DNA from: Ornithinimicrobium ciconiae
GTDB taxonomy: Bacteria; Actinomycetota; Actinomycetes; Actinomycetales; Dermatophilaceae
Reading direction: 5' to 3'
Length of the DNA stretch: 64,000 bases
Assembly (NCBI RefSeq): GCF_007197575.1
Contig: NZ_CP041616.1
Coordinates: 3,906,001 to 3,970,000 of the forward strand
Below the pieces are notes generated by a model. It was given only the letters and a program-made list of their open reading frames with translations, was not told the DNA's origin and ran no database searches. Of this stretch, positions 51,357-60,639 are shown in pieces. Every line of letters begins with the position of its first letter. Position 1 is the first letter of the stretch. A program made the position numbers and the translations under genes.

Positions 51357-52862
51357 TCAGAGACCGAGATCGACCTCCAGGACCTCGTCGGCCCGGTCGA
51401 GCGTGACGGCGGTGCCATTCTCAGCCACGCCCACGGCCTGGATGGTCTCGCCCGCCGGGAGGGTCCCCTCGTCGAGCGCTAGCACCAGCAGGGGTGAGCC
51501 ATCAAAGAGAGTCCCGACCAGGGTCGCGTCGGGCTCGACCCACTGCTGGGCGTCGCCGCCCAGTTGGAGCCGCAGGCCGGTCACGTCGTCGGTCGGCTCC
51601 CAGCCGGGCACGAGGACCACCTGGCCGTCGCCGATGCCACCGACGACCGCGCTGTCGCCGTCAAGGTCGCGATCGGGGATCAACGCGAACTCCCCGGGGC
51701 CGACGAACAGCTGCAGACCGTCGGGTGTGCCACTCACCTGCACCTGCGCCCCGTCGACCTCGATGGTGCGCGCGCCCGTCTCCACCCAGGACTGCAGGTT
51801 GTGCTGCTTTCCGCCAAGTGTGTAGCTGATCTGCGGCGGGCTGATCGCAAGGGTCCGCTCGGGGTCCGCAGCGAGGACGACGGTGTGTTTCCCGACGGTG
51901 CCCTGAGCGAGTTCCACCGTGGCGGACGTCGTCGCGGACAGGCTCGCTCCCGGCGGCAGGACGCCCACTGAGGTGGGCACGACGTCGCGGGGTGCGGGAG
52001 CCGGATCACCCGCCCGGGGGGACACCTCGGTGCCCGGCATCCAGCCGGTGTAGCCGGCACCGGAGCGCAGCGTGGCGACATGGACGTTCCCGACGAGCTG
52101 GTCTGTCGGTCGTGCGTCGGTGCCCCACAGCCCGCGCGCCTCGTCGACCATGACGACGGCACGGGTGTCACCAGCCGTCAGGACGGTGCTGGACACCGGC
52201 GCGCCGCTGGCGGCGTGGGCTGCGTCCTCGCCGAACCAGTACATCTCCTCCAGGCCCGGCTCGGCGCCAGGGATGAACTCGGCGCTGGCGTACCAGAGCT
52301 CGACCCCGTCGACGATGAAGTCACCGCCCTGCCCCCACTCCGAACCCGGACTCCACAGCAGCTGCTCACCGGAGCTGCCGACGGGTGACTCCCACACGGC
52401 CACGGCGAGGTTGCCCGACCGATAGATCATCACGTCCCCGGGGCCGTCCTCGGCCGGGATCGGGTCGAGCTGCTCACCATCCTTGGTCAGGACCAGTGCC
52501 GGGCGGGTGTCGCCCTCTGCGCTGACCAGGTCCCCCTGCCAGTGGACGCGACCGACCTCACTGGGGTGCGGCTCGTTGTCCAGGACCCGGACGTCAACGC
52601 CGTCCTGCCAACTCACCGAGGCTGGTGCGACGGCGTCGGGATCGGTGAAAGGACTCAGTGGTCCGGCCACCCAGAGACCACCGGCCAGCGCGACTGCAGC
52701 GACCCCACCACCGACGGCTGACGCGCGGCGCCGCCGCACCTTCCGCCGACCTGCAGCGATCACCGCTGACGGCTCGAGGGACATGTGCGGTGCGAACTCG
52801 GCCGCCCTGTCGAGCAGGTCGAGGCTCTCGTGGGATGTGGTGTCGTCGTGACGCTCAGACAT
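51357..52862 (-). CDS. Membrane-anchored protein of unknown function, partner of the SigE-type sigma factor
   Basis: The 501-aa product has a cytosolic N-terminal 45 residues with a basic patch (GRRKVRRRRAS), one transmembrane helix (about 50-69, AVGGGVAAVALAGGLWVAGP) and a large extracytoplasmic beta-rich domain of about 420 aa with no family I recognise. ATG at 52862 has AAGGAGA before it and overlaps the sigma gene by 8 bp, the layout of a sigma factor with its membrane regulator. It may be an anti-sigma factor, but no ZAS or RskA motif is visible. Confidence 0.65.
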   Translation of the reverse strand: MSERHDDTTSHESLDLLDRAAEFAPHMSLEPSAVIAAGRRKVRRRRASAVGGGVAAVALAGGLWVAGPLSPFTDPDAVAPASVSWQDGVDVRVLDNEPHPSEVGRVHWQGDLVSAEGDTRPALVLTKDGEQLDPIPAEDGPGDVMIYRSGNLAVAVWESPVGSSGEQLLWSPGSEWGQGGDFIVDGVELWYASAEFIPGAEPGLEEMYWFGEDAAHAASGAPVSSTVLTAGDTRAVVMVDEARGLWGTDARPTDQLVGNVHVATLRSGAGYTGWMPGTEVSPRAGDPAPAPRDVVPTSVGVLPPGASLSATTSATVELAQGTVGKHTVVLAADPERTLAISPPQISYTLGGKQHNLQSWVETGARTIEVDGAQVQVSGTPDGLQLFVGPGEFALIPDRDLDGDSAVVGGIGDGQVVLVPGWEPTDDVTGLRLQLGGDAQQWVEPDATLVGTLFDGSPLLVLALDEGTLPAGETIQAVGVAENGTAVTLDRADEVLEVDLGL

Positions 52863-53361
52863 GAGTTGGTTCTCCTTCATTCAGAGCGACGCGCAGCGCC
52901 GCCAGTCCACGCGAGGTGGAGCTCTTGACCGTGCCGACCGAGACGCCGAGCGTTGCTGCGGCCTCCTTCTCGGACACGTCGAAGTAGTGCCGCAGGACCA
53001 CGCACTCACGCTCGCGGCGAGGCAGGGTCTCAAGAGCACGGATCAGGTCCAGGCCCAGATCGACGCGATCACCCGGGCCTGGCAGGGCACCCGAGCGGCG
53101 TTCTGGCACGTCCCCGGTGAGCACTTCGCGGCGACCCTTGCGCCACCGGTCGGTATTGAGGTTGACCAGGACACGCCTGGCATAGCCGACCGGGTTGTCA
53201 AGTCGTGCCCGACGCCAGCTGACATAGACCCGCGCCAGCGCCTCCTGCACCAGCTCCTCGGCGACGTGCGGGTCGCCGGAGAGCATCCAAGCCGAGGTCA
53301 GCAGCCGTGGAGAAGCCCCGTTGACAAAGTCAACGAACTCCGCCTCGTGCTTCCTGTTCAC
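52855..53361 (-). CDS. SigE-family RNA polymerase sigma factor
   Basis: The 168-aa ECF protein has region 2 (LLTSAWMLSGDPHVAEELVQEALARVYVSWRR, with the W-R pair and NPVGYARRVLVN) and region 4 (LPRRERECVVLRHYFDVSEKEAAATLGVSVGTVKSSTSRGLAAL), the wording of the actinobacterial SigE-like subfamily. It is linked to the membrane protein downstream. Target genes are unknown. Confidence 0.92.
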   Translation of the reverse strand: MNRKHEAEFVDFVNGASPRLLTSAWMLSGDPHVAEELVQEALARVYVSWRRARLDNPVGYARRVLVNLNTDRWRKGRREVLTGDVPERRSGALPGPGDRVDLGLDLIRALETLPRRERECVVLRHYFDVSEKEAAATLGVSVGTVKSSTSRGLAALRVALNEGEPTHV

Positions 53362-53448
53362 AACTCTCCTCGACTCAGGTCAGCCCACTCGCGGTGGACT
53401 CCTCCCTCCAACGGTGCAGCGGGGCGAAAGGTTGAGCGAGGAGGTGGT

Positions 53449-54597
53449 TCACTCCTGCTCGGCAGTCAGTCGCACGGCCTGTGCCACCACATCCACCAGC
53501 TGACCGGTGCGCTCGAAGGTCGCCCGTTGCCGCTCCGAGCCCGTCCCTTCGGTGCGGATCGTGTCTAGGGCGGCGGTCACGCGGGTCAGGTCGCCTGAGG
53601 CCTCGAGCGCCGGGCGCAGTCGGTCCAGCAGCGACTCCAGCACGTCCCAGGCAGCGAGTGGACGGGAGGTCAGGGGATCCAGCAGGTCTGCGGTCATGCC
53701 CTGGCGACTCGCCTGGAAGGTCGCCAGGGTGAGCAGGTGGGTGGGGGTCTGCGGTGCCGGTTCGCCGGATGCCCACTCGCGGGCAGCGGTCTCGACCATC
53801 GCCCGCGCAAGCGCCGCCACCAGCACGGTGTCCGCGAGACGGGAGCAGGCATCGGTCGTGCGGATCTCGACCGTTGGGTAGTGATGGGACAGGCGAGCGT
53901 CGAAGTAGAGCATGCCCTCATCCAGCAGCACCCCGGTGGCGGTCATCTCGCGCACCAGCTGACGGTATGCCGTCAGCGAGCCGAACAACGGCGTCGGCCC
54001 TCCGGAGGGCCAGGCCCCCATCATCTGGCTGCGCCAGCTGTGAAATCCGGTGTCCTCGCCGTGGGCGAAGGGTGAGTTCGTGCTCAGCGCCAGGAGCACC
54101 GGCAGCCAGCCGCGGATCCGGTCCAGGACACCGACGCCCTCCTCCGCCGAGTCGATGGCCACGTGCACGTGCAGACCGCAGCTGAGCTGTTGCCGGGCGA
54201 TCCGCTGATACTGCTGCTGGATCCAGGCGTAGCGTTCCCCTGCCGTCGGGGTGGGTCCGGTGCCAACCGGCAGCGGAGAACTGGCCAGCGCCGCGATCCG
54301 GCAGTCCGCCCGGCGGGCGGCCTCGCTGGCCTTGCCTCGCCAGTGACGGACCTGGTCCTCCAGCTCCGACATGTCGCTGACCGGTGGCGTCTGTGTCTCG
54401 AGCTGTTCCTGCTGGAACTCGCCCTCGACCGCACCGGCCACCCCGTGGGCGGAGACCCCGGGACCGTCGAGCGCGGCCCGCAGCAGCACTTGACCCTGCA
54501 CCGACCTGGGCCGTCCGTCCCGGATGTCGACCAGGAGCAGCTCCTCCTCCACGCCAACGGTTCTCATGGGTGAAGTCTGGGCCAGCACCTGAGGCAT
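53449..54597 (-). CDS. YbdK-type carboxylate-amine ligase (GCS2 family)
   Basis: The 382-aa protein has the GCS2 signature MRTVGVEEELLLVD (residues about 11-24), EFQQEQLETQTPP, a conserved GLHVHVAI metal/ATP region and VEIRTTDACS. These ATP-grasp-like ligases have weak glutamate-cysteine ligase activity in E. coli YbdK. Length fits (about 370-380 aa). The start could also be the Met at residue 11. Probably a housekeeping stress gene unrelated to the injection system. Confidence 0.9.
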   Translation of the reverse strand: MPQVLAQTSPMRTVGVEEELLLVDIRDGRPRSVQGQVLLRAALDGPGVSAHGVAGAVEGEFQQEQLETQTPPVSDMSELEDQVRHWRGKASEAARRADCRIAALASSPLPVGTGPTPTAGERYAWIQQQYQRIARQQLSCGLHVHVAIDSAEEGVGVLDRIRGWLPVLLALSTNSPFAHGEDTGFHSWRSQMMGAWPSGGPTPLFGSLTAYRQLVREMTATGVLLDEGMLYFDARLSHHYPTVEIRTTDACSRLADTVLVAALARAMVETAAREWASGEPAPQTPTHLLTLATFQASRQGMTADLLDPLTSRPLAAWDVLESLLDRLRPALEASGDLTRVTAALDTIRTEGTGSERQRATFERTGQLVDVVAQAVRLTAEQE

Positions 54598-54615
54598 CGC
54601 ATCCCCGGGCGAGGG

Positions 54616-55266
54616 TCAGCGTCCCGCGAATCCCGACTCGTAGGCCAGCACGACGACCTGCACCCGGTCCCGCAGACCGAGCTTGCCCAGGATGTGGCTG
54701 ACGTGAGCCTTGACCGTCGTCTCGCCCAGGAACAGCTCCGCACCGATCTCGGCGTTGGAGAGTCCGCGGGCAATGCCGGAGACCACGTCCAACTCCCGCT
54801 CGGTGAGGTCCGCGAGCGCCGGAGGCACACCCTCCGTCTGGGGCGGGGTGCGCACATAGGCCTCAACAAGTCGCTGGGTCACGGTGGGCGCGAAGAGGAG
54901 CGACCCCTCATGCACCTCACGCACCGCACTGACGATCTCGTCAGGCTGCGCGGACTTGAGCAGAAACCCGGAGGCTCCTGCCCGTAGCGCCCCGTAGACG
55001 TACTCGTCCAGGTCGAACATGGTCAGCATCAGCACCTTGGCACGCAGGCCCGCGGCCACGATGCGGTTAACCCCCTCGATGCCGTCGACGCCTGGCATCT
55101 GGATGTCCATCAACACGAGATCCGCGTCGAGCGCCTGGGCGGTGCGGGCCGCCTGAGCCCCGTCCGAGGCTTCCCCGACCACGGTGAAGTCCTCCTGAGC
55201 GGCCAGCACCGACCGCAATCCGGCACGCAGGAGCGCCTGGTCGTCGGCCAGGACGATGCGGATCAT
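54616..55266 (-). CDS. NarL/LuxR-family response regulator
   Basis: The 216-aa protein has a full receiver domain (IRIVLADDQALLRAGL, phospho-acceptor Asp in DLVLMDIQMPGVDG near residue 54, Lys in FLLKSAQPDE) and a LuxR HTH (LTERELDVVSGIARGLSNAEIGAELFLGETTVKAHVSHILGKLGLRDR). It is the partner of the kinase gene upstream, with which it overlaps by 4 bp. Confidence 0.95.
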   Translation of the reverse strand: MIRIVLADDQALLRAGLRSVLAAQEDFTVVGEASDGAQAARTAQALDADLVLMDIQMPGVDGIEGVNRIVAAGLRAKVLMLTMFDLDEYVYGALRAGASGFLLKSAQPDEIVSAVREVHEGSLLFAPTVTQRLVEAYVRTPPQTEGVPPALADLTERELDVVSGIARGLSNAEIGAELFLGETTVKAHVSHILGKLGLRDRVQVVVLAYESGFAGR

Positions 55267-57290
55267 GTCGGCACGACCGGCTGCTCGGCGGGGTGGGGCG
55301 GGAAGCTTGCCCTCAGCTCGAAGCCGAAGTCGGTGGCACCGGCGCTGACCTCACCGCGTCGCTCACCGACCAGCTCACGCAACCCGCGCAGCCCCAGACC
55401 CAGTCCCAAGGAAGTTGTCACGGCCCCATCCTGCCTGGTCGCCGGGCGGGGCGGTCCGTTGCTCACGACGACGAGGACCCGTGCCGGGATCACGCTGACC
55501 TCCACCACGATGTCGCTCCCAGGGGCGTGCCTGGCCGCGTTGGCCAGGCCCTCACGGACCACTCGCAGCAGCAGCACGACGTCCTCCGGTGCGGGCTGGG
55601 TGCGCAGATCGAGCGAGGTGCTGACCGTGGCTCCGGCACGACGAGCAGCAGTCACCAGGGGGGCAATCGCCTCGGAGATGTCCCCTGTGCTGCGAGAGTG
55701 GGCGCGTTCTTCCTCCCCTGCCGTGCCGTATGCCGGGGACGTCCCCGCTGTAGTAGCGGGCAGGTGGCCCGGTCCCGTGCCATAGATCGCGCGGTCCCCC
55801 GCAGACCGGATGTCCCGCAGCTCGGTGCCTGCCTCGCGAGCGATGTCGACGATGGCGTCCAAAGCGGCTCGTGCGCCCTGCGGGTCACGCTCTCGCAACA
55901 CCTTGGCCGCGTTCGCCTGCATCATCATCGTCCCGACGGCGTGGCTCGCCGCATCGTGCAGGTCACGCGCCAGGCCCAGACGCTCCCGGGACACCGCCGC
56001 CCGCTCGGCCGCCTCGATCTCCTGCTGCCGGAGCTGGGCCAGTCCCAGGTGGGCAGCCTCCTCCGCGTGGTGTCCGGACCAGACGGCCCCTGCTCCGAAC
56101 GGCAGAGCACCCATCGCCAGATAGATCGGCAGGTAGTAGGGAGTGTCGATGAAGACGAGAAAGCCGACTGTCATCGTGAAGGCGAACCAGGCCGCGAGCG
56201 CCAGCCGTGTGCCGGTGTGCCCGGCGGACCAGGCCAGGGCGATCACCACGACCATCAGCCAGACGCCGTCCCGTCCCAGCTCCGCGGGTTCGACGAGGGC
56301 ACCCAGGATCAGCACTGCCGCAGCCATCCAGGGCACCACCTCCGGGAACCGGTCCCGCAGCACGACCGCCACCATCAGCGGAGCCACGACCAGCACGAGG
56401 AAGGCGGCGCTGGGTAGGGCTGGCGCCACAGTCCCTTCCAGTGCCGACATCACGAACGGTGTCGCGAAGACGTCAACCAGGACGAGCAGCGCCGGCCACC
56501 CGTTGAGCAGTGTCTGTCGCCAGGTCTGCTCGTCGGCCGCAGTGGCCGGTGGTCCCTCGGCGGGGACCGGGAGAGCTGGTCGGTCCGGCCCGTCGGAGGG
56601 TTCCTCACGCAACAGGACCAGCAGTGCTCGGAGCCGCTGAGTGGCCTCCTCACCCTTGCGGTGGATCGCAGTGATGGTCGCGGCATCGAGGGAGGCGCGC
56701 GCGGCAGCTGCTGACACTCTCATCTGTCCGACCGCGCGTCCGATGACCTCGAAGGCCGACGCCGCCACCTCGTCACGCTCTGCTGCGGCGGCCTGACGGC
56801 CCTGCACCTCTGGGTCGAGGTTGGCCAGCCGGAGTGCGTCCGCGGCTGCCTGCTGACGGCGGGCGTCTCGCGCCCGGACACGGGCGCCGAACCACCAGGG
56901 GAGAAGCAGGAGCAGCCCACCGAAGATGATGTCCTGGGCGTCCCACCGGGCCGGGATGGCCGTCGCTGCGCCCAGGGCCGGGACCGCCAGGACGCTCCAG
57001 GGTGGCGGCACCAGGTAGCCGACCATGACGAGCACGATGAACAGCGGCCCCAGCGGTGCTGGGTCCTCGGTGCCGATCCCCAGCAACCCCAGCACCACGA
57101 GCGCCCCAGAGGTGAGCACCACCCCGGGCCAGGGCCATCGCGTCGCGATCCAGGTGGTCACCCCGAACACTGCGGCCAGTCCGACACACACCAGCTCACG
57201 GTGCGGCCAGGCCACTGACAGCAGCCCCCACACCCACGCGAAGCTCGCGGCGGTCATCCACCACGAGGCTCGGGTCGGCAGGCGGTGCAT
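55263..57290 (-). CDS. Sensor histidine kinase with degenerate duplicated half
   Basis: The 675-aa kinase has two membrane-plus-helix units. The first (residues about 15-245) has four to five membrane helices then a HisKA_3-like helix ERDEVAASAFEVIGRAVGQM where the phospho-His is lost. The second (about 270-675) has more membrane helices, an intact H-box (RLGLARDLHDAASHAVGTMMMQANAAK) and a HATPase domain (VREGLANAARHAPGSD, SLGLGLGLRGLRELV). Signal is unknown. It acts through the response regulator just downstream. Confidence 0.92.
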   Translation of the reverse strand: MHRLPTRASWWMTAASFAWVWGLLSVAWPHRELVCVGLAAVFGVTTWIATRWPWPGVVLTSGALVVLGLLGIGTEDPAPLGPLFIVLVMVGYLVPPPWSVLAVPALGAATAIPARWDAQDIIFGGLLLLLPWWFGARVRARDARRQQAAADALRLANLDPEVQGRQAAAAERDEVAASAFEVIGRAVGQMRVSAAAARASLDAATITAIHRKGEEATQRLRALLVLLREEPSDGPDRPALPVPAEGPPATAADEQTWRQTLLNGWPALLVLVDVFATPFVMSALEGTVAPALPSAAFLVLVVAPLMVAVVLRDRFPEVVPWMAAAVLILGALVEPAELGRDGVWLMVVVIALAWSAGHTGTRLALAAWFAFTMTVGFLVFIDTPYYLPIYLAMGALPFGAGAVWSGHHAEEAAHLGLAQLRQQEIEAAERAAVSRERLGLARDLHDAASHAVGTMMMQANAAKVLRERDPQGARAALDAIVDIAREAGTELRDIRSAGDRAIYGTGPGHLPATTAGTSPAYGTAGEEERAHSRSTGDISEAIAPLVTAARRAGATVSTSLDLRTQPAPEDVVLLLRVVREGLANAARHAPGSDIVVEVSVIPARVLVVVSNGPPRPATRQDGAVTTSLGLGLGLRGLRELVGERRGEVSAGATDFGFELRASFPPHPAEQPVVPT

Positions 57291-57524
57291 GCACTTCTCC
57301 TAGGTCAGGATGTGACGGGCGGCCACTGAGATGCAGCGTAGGTGAGGCAGGCGCCCGCGCAGCACCATCCTGGGTCGGTGTCAGGTCATCCCTGGGACGG
57401 TCCCGATCAGGACCCCGGTCCACGTCGACCTCGCCCAGTGGCACGGCCAAACACCGGGCGACGCGCAGGCTCGACGGTCGGGTCACTACAGTGTCCTGAA
57501 CCCGAACCTCGGAATCGGAGTGAC

Positions 57525-58928
57525 ATGGAAGTCCAGTGGTGGAGCATCCTGCCGTTCGTGGCCATGCTGCTGACGATCGCCTTGGCGCCGCTTATCCCCG
57601 CCACGGCCGAGGCGTGGGAGAAGCAACGGGTCCAGTTGCTGGTCGCCCTCGTGCTCGGTGTGCCGGTCGCCCTGTGGTTCATCGTCGGTGGCGATACCTC
57701 GGCGGTCGTGCACGCCGTCATCGAGTACGGCCAGTTCATCGCCCTGCTCTTGGCACTGTTCATCGTCTCCGGTGGCATCTTTCTCAAGGGTGACATCGAG
57801 GCCACCCCACGCAACAACACTCTCTTCCTGGCGTTCGGTGGGCTGATCGCCTCCTTCATCGGCACGACCGGCGCGGCGATGCTGCTCATCCGGCCGCTGC
57901 TCAACACCAACCACGAGCGCAAGTTCCGGGTCCACACGGTCGTCTTCACGATCTTCATCGTGGCCAACTGTGGTGGCTTGCTGACGCCTCTGGGCGACCC
58001 GCCGCTCTTCCTGGGCATGCTTCGTGGGGTGCCCTTCACCTGGACCTTCGGGCTCTTCCCGATGTGGCTGTTTGTGAACCTGCTGTTACTGGTGACCTAC
58101 TACGCCCTGGACCGCAAGTTCTATGCCAAGGAGGACCCGGAGGCCCTGCAGATCGACAAGAGCACGGCCAGCGCTCTCGGTGTCAAGGGCAAGTTGAACT
58201 TTCTCTACCTCGGCGTCATCGTGGGTGCCGTCGCGCTGGCTCCCTCGATCAACATTCACACCATCGAGGAGGGCACCGCGGGCTTCCTGGACTGGATCCC
58301 GCTGCGCGAGATCGTCATGCTTGGCATCGCTGCGGTGTCCTACCTCACCGGGGACAAGGTGGCTCGCTTCGTGGACAACAAGTTCACCTGGGGCCCGATC
58401 CTGGAGGTCGCGGCCATCTTCGTCGGGATCTTCCTGACGATGATCCCGGCGCTGAAGTACCTCTCGCAGTTGGCACCGCAGTTGCCGCTCAACGAGGTCA
58501 CCTTCTTCATCTTCACCGGCGGACTCTCCGCGGTCCTGGACAATGCCCCGACCTACGTCACCTTCTTCGAGATGGCTGGCGCCCTCGGCGGGGACCCCAC
58601 CGTGGCCGACACGGGCATCTATGAGCCCTACCTTGTCGCGATCAGCCTGGGTGCGGTCTTCTGCGGCGCCATCACCTACATCGGCAACGGCCCCAACTTC
58701 ATGGTCAAGGCCGTGGCCGACAGCGCCGGCGTGCGGATGCCCACCTTCGGCGGCTATGTCGTCCAGGCCTTCATCTATCTGGTCCCGACCCTGGTGGCGA
58801 TGGTCCTGATCTTCATCGCGAGCGGACTGTGGACCACGGTCGCGGGAGTGGTGCTCACCGCGGGCCTGCTGACGCGCGCCTTCCTGGAGGCACGCAAGCA
58901 CGAGCATCCCGTGTCCGCCGACGCCTGA
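57525..58928 (+). CDS. NhaD/CitMHS-type ion transporter (putative Na+/H+ antiporter)
   Basis: The 467-aa protein has about 11-12 membrane helices and the ion transporter superfamily motifs: FIGTTGAAMLLIRPLL, CGGLLTPLGDPPLFLGM, SAVLDNAPTYVTFFEMA and AITYIGNGPNFMVKAVAD, as in bacterial proteins annotated as sodium:proton antiporters. ATG at 57525 has GGAG just before it; the open frame upstream (to 57342) was not used because it has no membrane protein character. The 234-bp gap before it holds no clear gene. Confidence 0.88.
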   Translation: MEVQWWSILPFVAMLLTIALAPLIPATAEAWEKQRVQLLVALVLGVPVALWFIVGGDTSAVVHAVIEYGQFIALLLALFIVSGGIFLKGDIEATPRNNTLFLAFGGLIASFIGTTGAAMLLIRPLLNTNHERKFRVHTVVFTIFIVANCGGLLTPLGDPPLFLGMLRGVPFTWTFGLFPMWLFVNLLLLVTYYALDRKFYAKEDPEALQIDKSTASALGVKGKLNFLYLGVIVGAVALAPSINIHTIEEGTAGFLDWIPLREIVMLGIAAVSYLTGDKVARFVDNKFTWGPILEVAAIFVGIFLTMIPALKYLSQLAPQLPLNEVTFFIFTGGLSAVLDNAPTYVTFFEMAGALGGDPTVADTGIYEPYLVAISLGAVFCGAITYIGNGPNFMVKAVADSAGVRMPTFGGYVVQAFIYLVPTLVAMVLIFIASGLWTTVAGVVLTAGLLTRAFLEARKHEHPVSADA

Positions 58929-58931
58929 GGC

Positions 58932-59858
58932 TCACGACCTGGCGAGCTGGGGTCTGCGTAGCCCGGACTGCACGAGGTCGTAGGCGACCGAGTCCACCAC
59001 CTTCGTGGGGTGCAGACCGAAGGTCTCCTGTGCCGCCGTGGAGTCCAGCAGGAAGGGAGCGGTGAACTGGTGCCTGGTCTCCCGCAGCTCGCGCAACGTC
59101 GGCACCACCAGACCACCGGCCCAGAGCACCGACCACGGCACCTGACGGACCCGGTGCGGCACCCCCAGCTGCTCTGCGGCCAGCCCCGTCAGGTGACGCA
59201 GTGTCACCGGCTCACCCGTAGGGACATGCCAGGCCCGACCCCACGCCCGCTCGTCGCCCGCCCCGGTCGCCAGCAGCTGCGCGACGTCGCGCACATCGGT
59301 CCAGCTGCGCGGCACGTCCAACGGGGCGGGCGCCAGGGCAGTCCTGCCCTTCGCCAGGGTCGGGGTCATCATGCCCAGCAGTGAACTGCCCCCGAGATAG
59401 TCGCTGCCGCGCACCTCAAAGGCGCGCAGCCGGCCCGCCTCGTGGGCCGCCAGCGCGTCCTGCCACATCTGCGCGCGGACCTCGCCCTTGGTGCCATTCG
59501 GTCGCAGCGGCGTCGCCTCCGTCATCGGCGCTGAGACCCTGCCATAGCCATAGAGGTTGCTGGTCGTGGCGAGCACCGCACCATGCTCCTCGGCAGCACG
59601 CAAGAGGCCCTGCGCGATCGGCGGCCACTCCTGCGCCCACCGGTGGTAGGCCGGGTTGACGCAGTTGTAGATCGCCTCGGCTCCGCGGCTCAGCGCGATC
59701 ACCTTCTCTGCCTCCGCGGCGTCCGCGCGGACACGTTCGGCGCCCTCGATGCCCGAGCCGCTGCGCGTGATGATCCGCACCGTCTCCCCACGGTCCACGA
59801 GCAGCCGCGCGAGCGCGCTGCCCACCGGTCCCGCCCCGACAATGACGTGCTTGCCCAT
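58932..59858 (-). CDS. NAD-dependent epimerase/dehydratase-family protein
   Basis: The 308-aa extended-SDR-like protein opens GKHVIVGAGPVGSALARLL (GxGPVGS nucleotide motif) and has a TTSNLYGYG active-site-like turn and WTDVRDVAQLL. ATG at 59858 follows GGAGGAG; a GTG at 59864 is an alternative. Substrate unknown. Two perfect copies of a palindrome, GAGCACTGCTC, lie just upstream, so a TetR-like repressor probably controls it; no such gene is nearby. Confidence 0.85.
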   Translation of the reverse strand: MGKHVIVGAGPVGSALARLLVDRGETVRIITRSGSGIEGAERVRADAAEAEKVIALSRGAEAIYNCVNPAYHRWAQEWPPIAQGLLRAAEEHGAVLATTSNLYGYGRVSAPMTEATPLRPNGTKGEVRAQMWQDALAAHEAGRLRAFEVRGSDYLGGSSLLGMMTPTLAKGRTALAPAPLDVPRSWTDVRDVAQLLATGAGDERAWGRAWHVPTGEPVTLRHLTGLAAEQLGVPHRVRQVPWSVLWAGGLVVPTLRELRETRHQFTAPFLLDSTAAQETFGLHPTKVVDSVAYDLVQSGLRRPQLARS

Positions 59859-59878
59859 AATCACTCCTCCAGTTCTGT

Positions 59879-59939
59879 GAGCACTGCTCTCACAATGAGT
59901 ATGACGAGTGGCTGGCGAATGCGCAAGAGCACTGCTCTC
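59879..59939. promoter_or_regulatory. Two palindromic operator-like sites, GAGCACTGCTC
   Basis: GAGCACTGCTCTC occurs at 59879-59891 and 59927-59939, 48 bp apart. The 11-bp core GAGCA-C-TGCTC is a perfect palindrome. The first copy lies inside a 19-bp inverted repeat with arms TGTGAG and CTCACA (59876-59894). Position upstream of the SDR start fits repressor control of that gene. Confidence 0.6.
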
Positions 59940-59980
59940 GCTTTGCTGGGCAGGTCGTGGTGTGGCTGGGACGGTCGAGT

Positions 59981-60020
59981 TGGAAGGGTCGGGGTGTGGC
60001 TGGAAGGGTCGGGGTGTGGC
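59981..60020. repeat. Perfect 20-bp tandem duplication
   Basis: TGGAAGGGTCGGGGTGTGGC is present twice head to tail, ending 4 bp before the DUF5063 stop codon. A looser copy (GGTCGTGGTGTGGCTGG) precedes it. Probably replication slippage; no function seen. Confidence 0.7.
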
Positions 60021-60023
60021 GGG

Positions 60024-60611
60024 TCAGGCCGGGTCGGGCTCCGGGTCGGCGTGCAGCGCGGCCATCTCGGCCTCCATGACCATCTCCTCGTCCGCGTCGA
60101 GGCGGACGTGTGCCAGCAGGCTGTGCAGCACCCTGGTGGCGGCGGCCAGGCGCTCACCCCAGGTCGACAGATAACTGAACTGCCACCACCAGAGTGCCTC
60201 CTGCGGGCGCCCTTCCCCGTGGTGACGCAGCCCGTGGGTGAGGTCGGCCGCGACCTGGGCGAGGTCGTCGGAGACCATGCCGTGGACCACTTCTCCCGAG
60301 AGCACCGGGTCCTCGACGTCGACATACTCATCCACCCCGGCGAGCAGGTCGTGCAGCCCGTTGCGGATGCCCTCGACGTTGGCGTCCGGGCCCAGGTCGG
60401 TCTCAAACTGCTCATGCGGCACAACGTCCACCATGGCACCCAGGCGTGCGCCCACCGACTGCAGCTGGGTGCAGGCCAGGAGCAGCAGCGGCAGCGCCGT
60501 GTCGGGCTTCCCGCCGGCGGCAAGTTCACCCAGTGCCACCAGGAAGGTCGCCGACTCCCGCGAGGTCTCTGCCGCGAGGTCAGCCAGCTCCCCGTCCAAC
60601 GTCTCACTCAT
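60024..60611 (-). CDS. DUF5063 domain protein
   Basis: The 195-aa, all-helical, acidic protein reads like DUF5063 (ALPLLLLACTQLQSVGARLGA, LAAATRVLHSLLAHVRLDADEE), a family that is almost always next to recR in actinobacteria. Function unknown. It follows recR by 28 bp. Confidence 0.85.
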   Translation of the reverse strand: MSETLDGELADLAAETSRESATFLVALGELAAGGKPDTALPLLLLACTQLQSVGARLGAMVDVVPHEQFETDLGPDANVEGIRNGLHDLLAGVDEYVDVEDPVLSGEVVHGMVSDDLAQVAADLTHGLRHHGEGRPQEALWWWQFSYLSTWGERLAAATRVLHSLLAHVRLDADEEMVMEAEMAALHADPEPDPA

Positions 60612-60639
60612 GCTGCCTCCCCTGGTGCGACCCTGGCGG

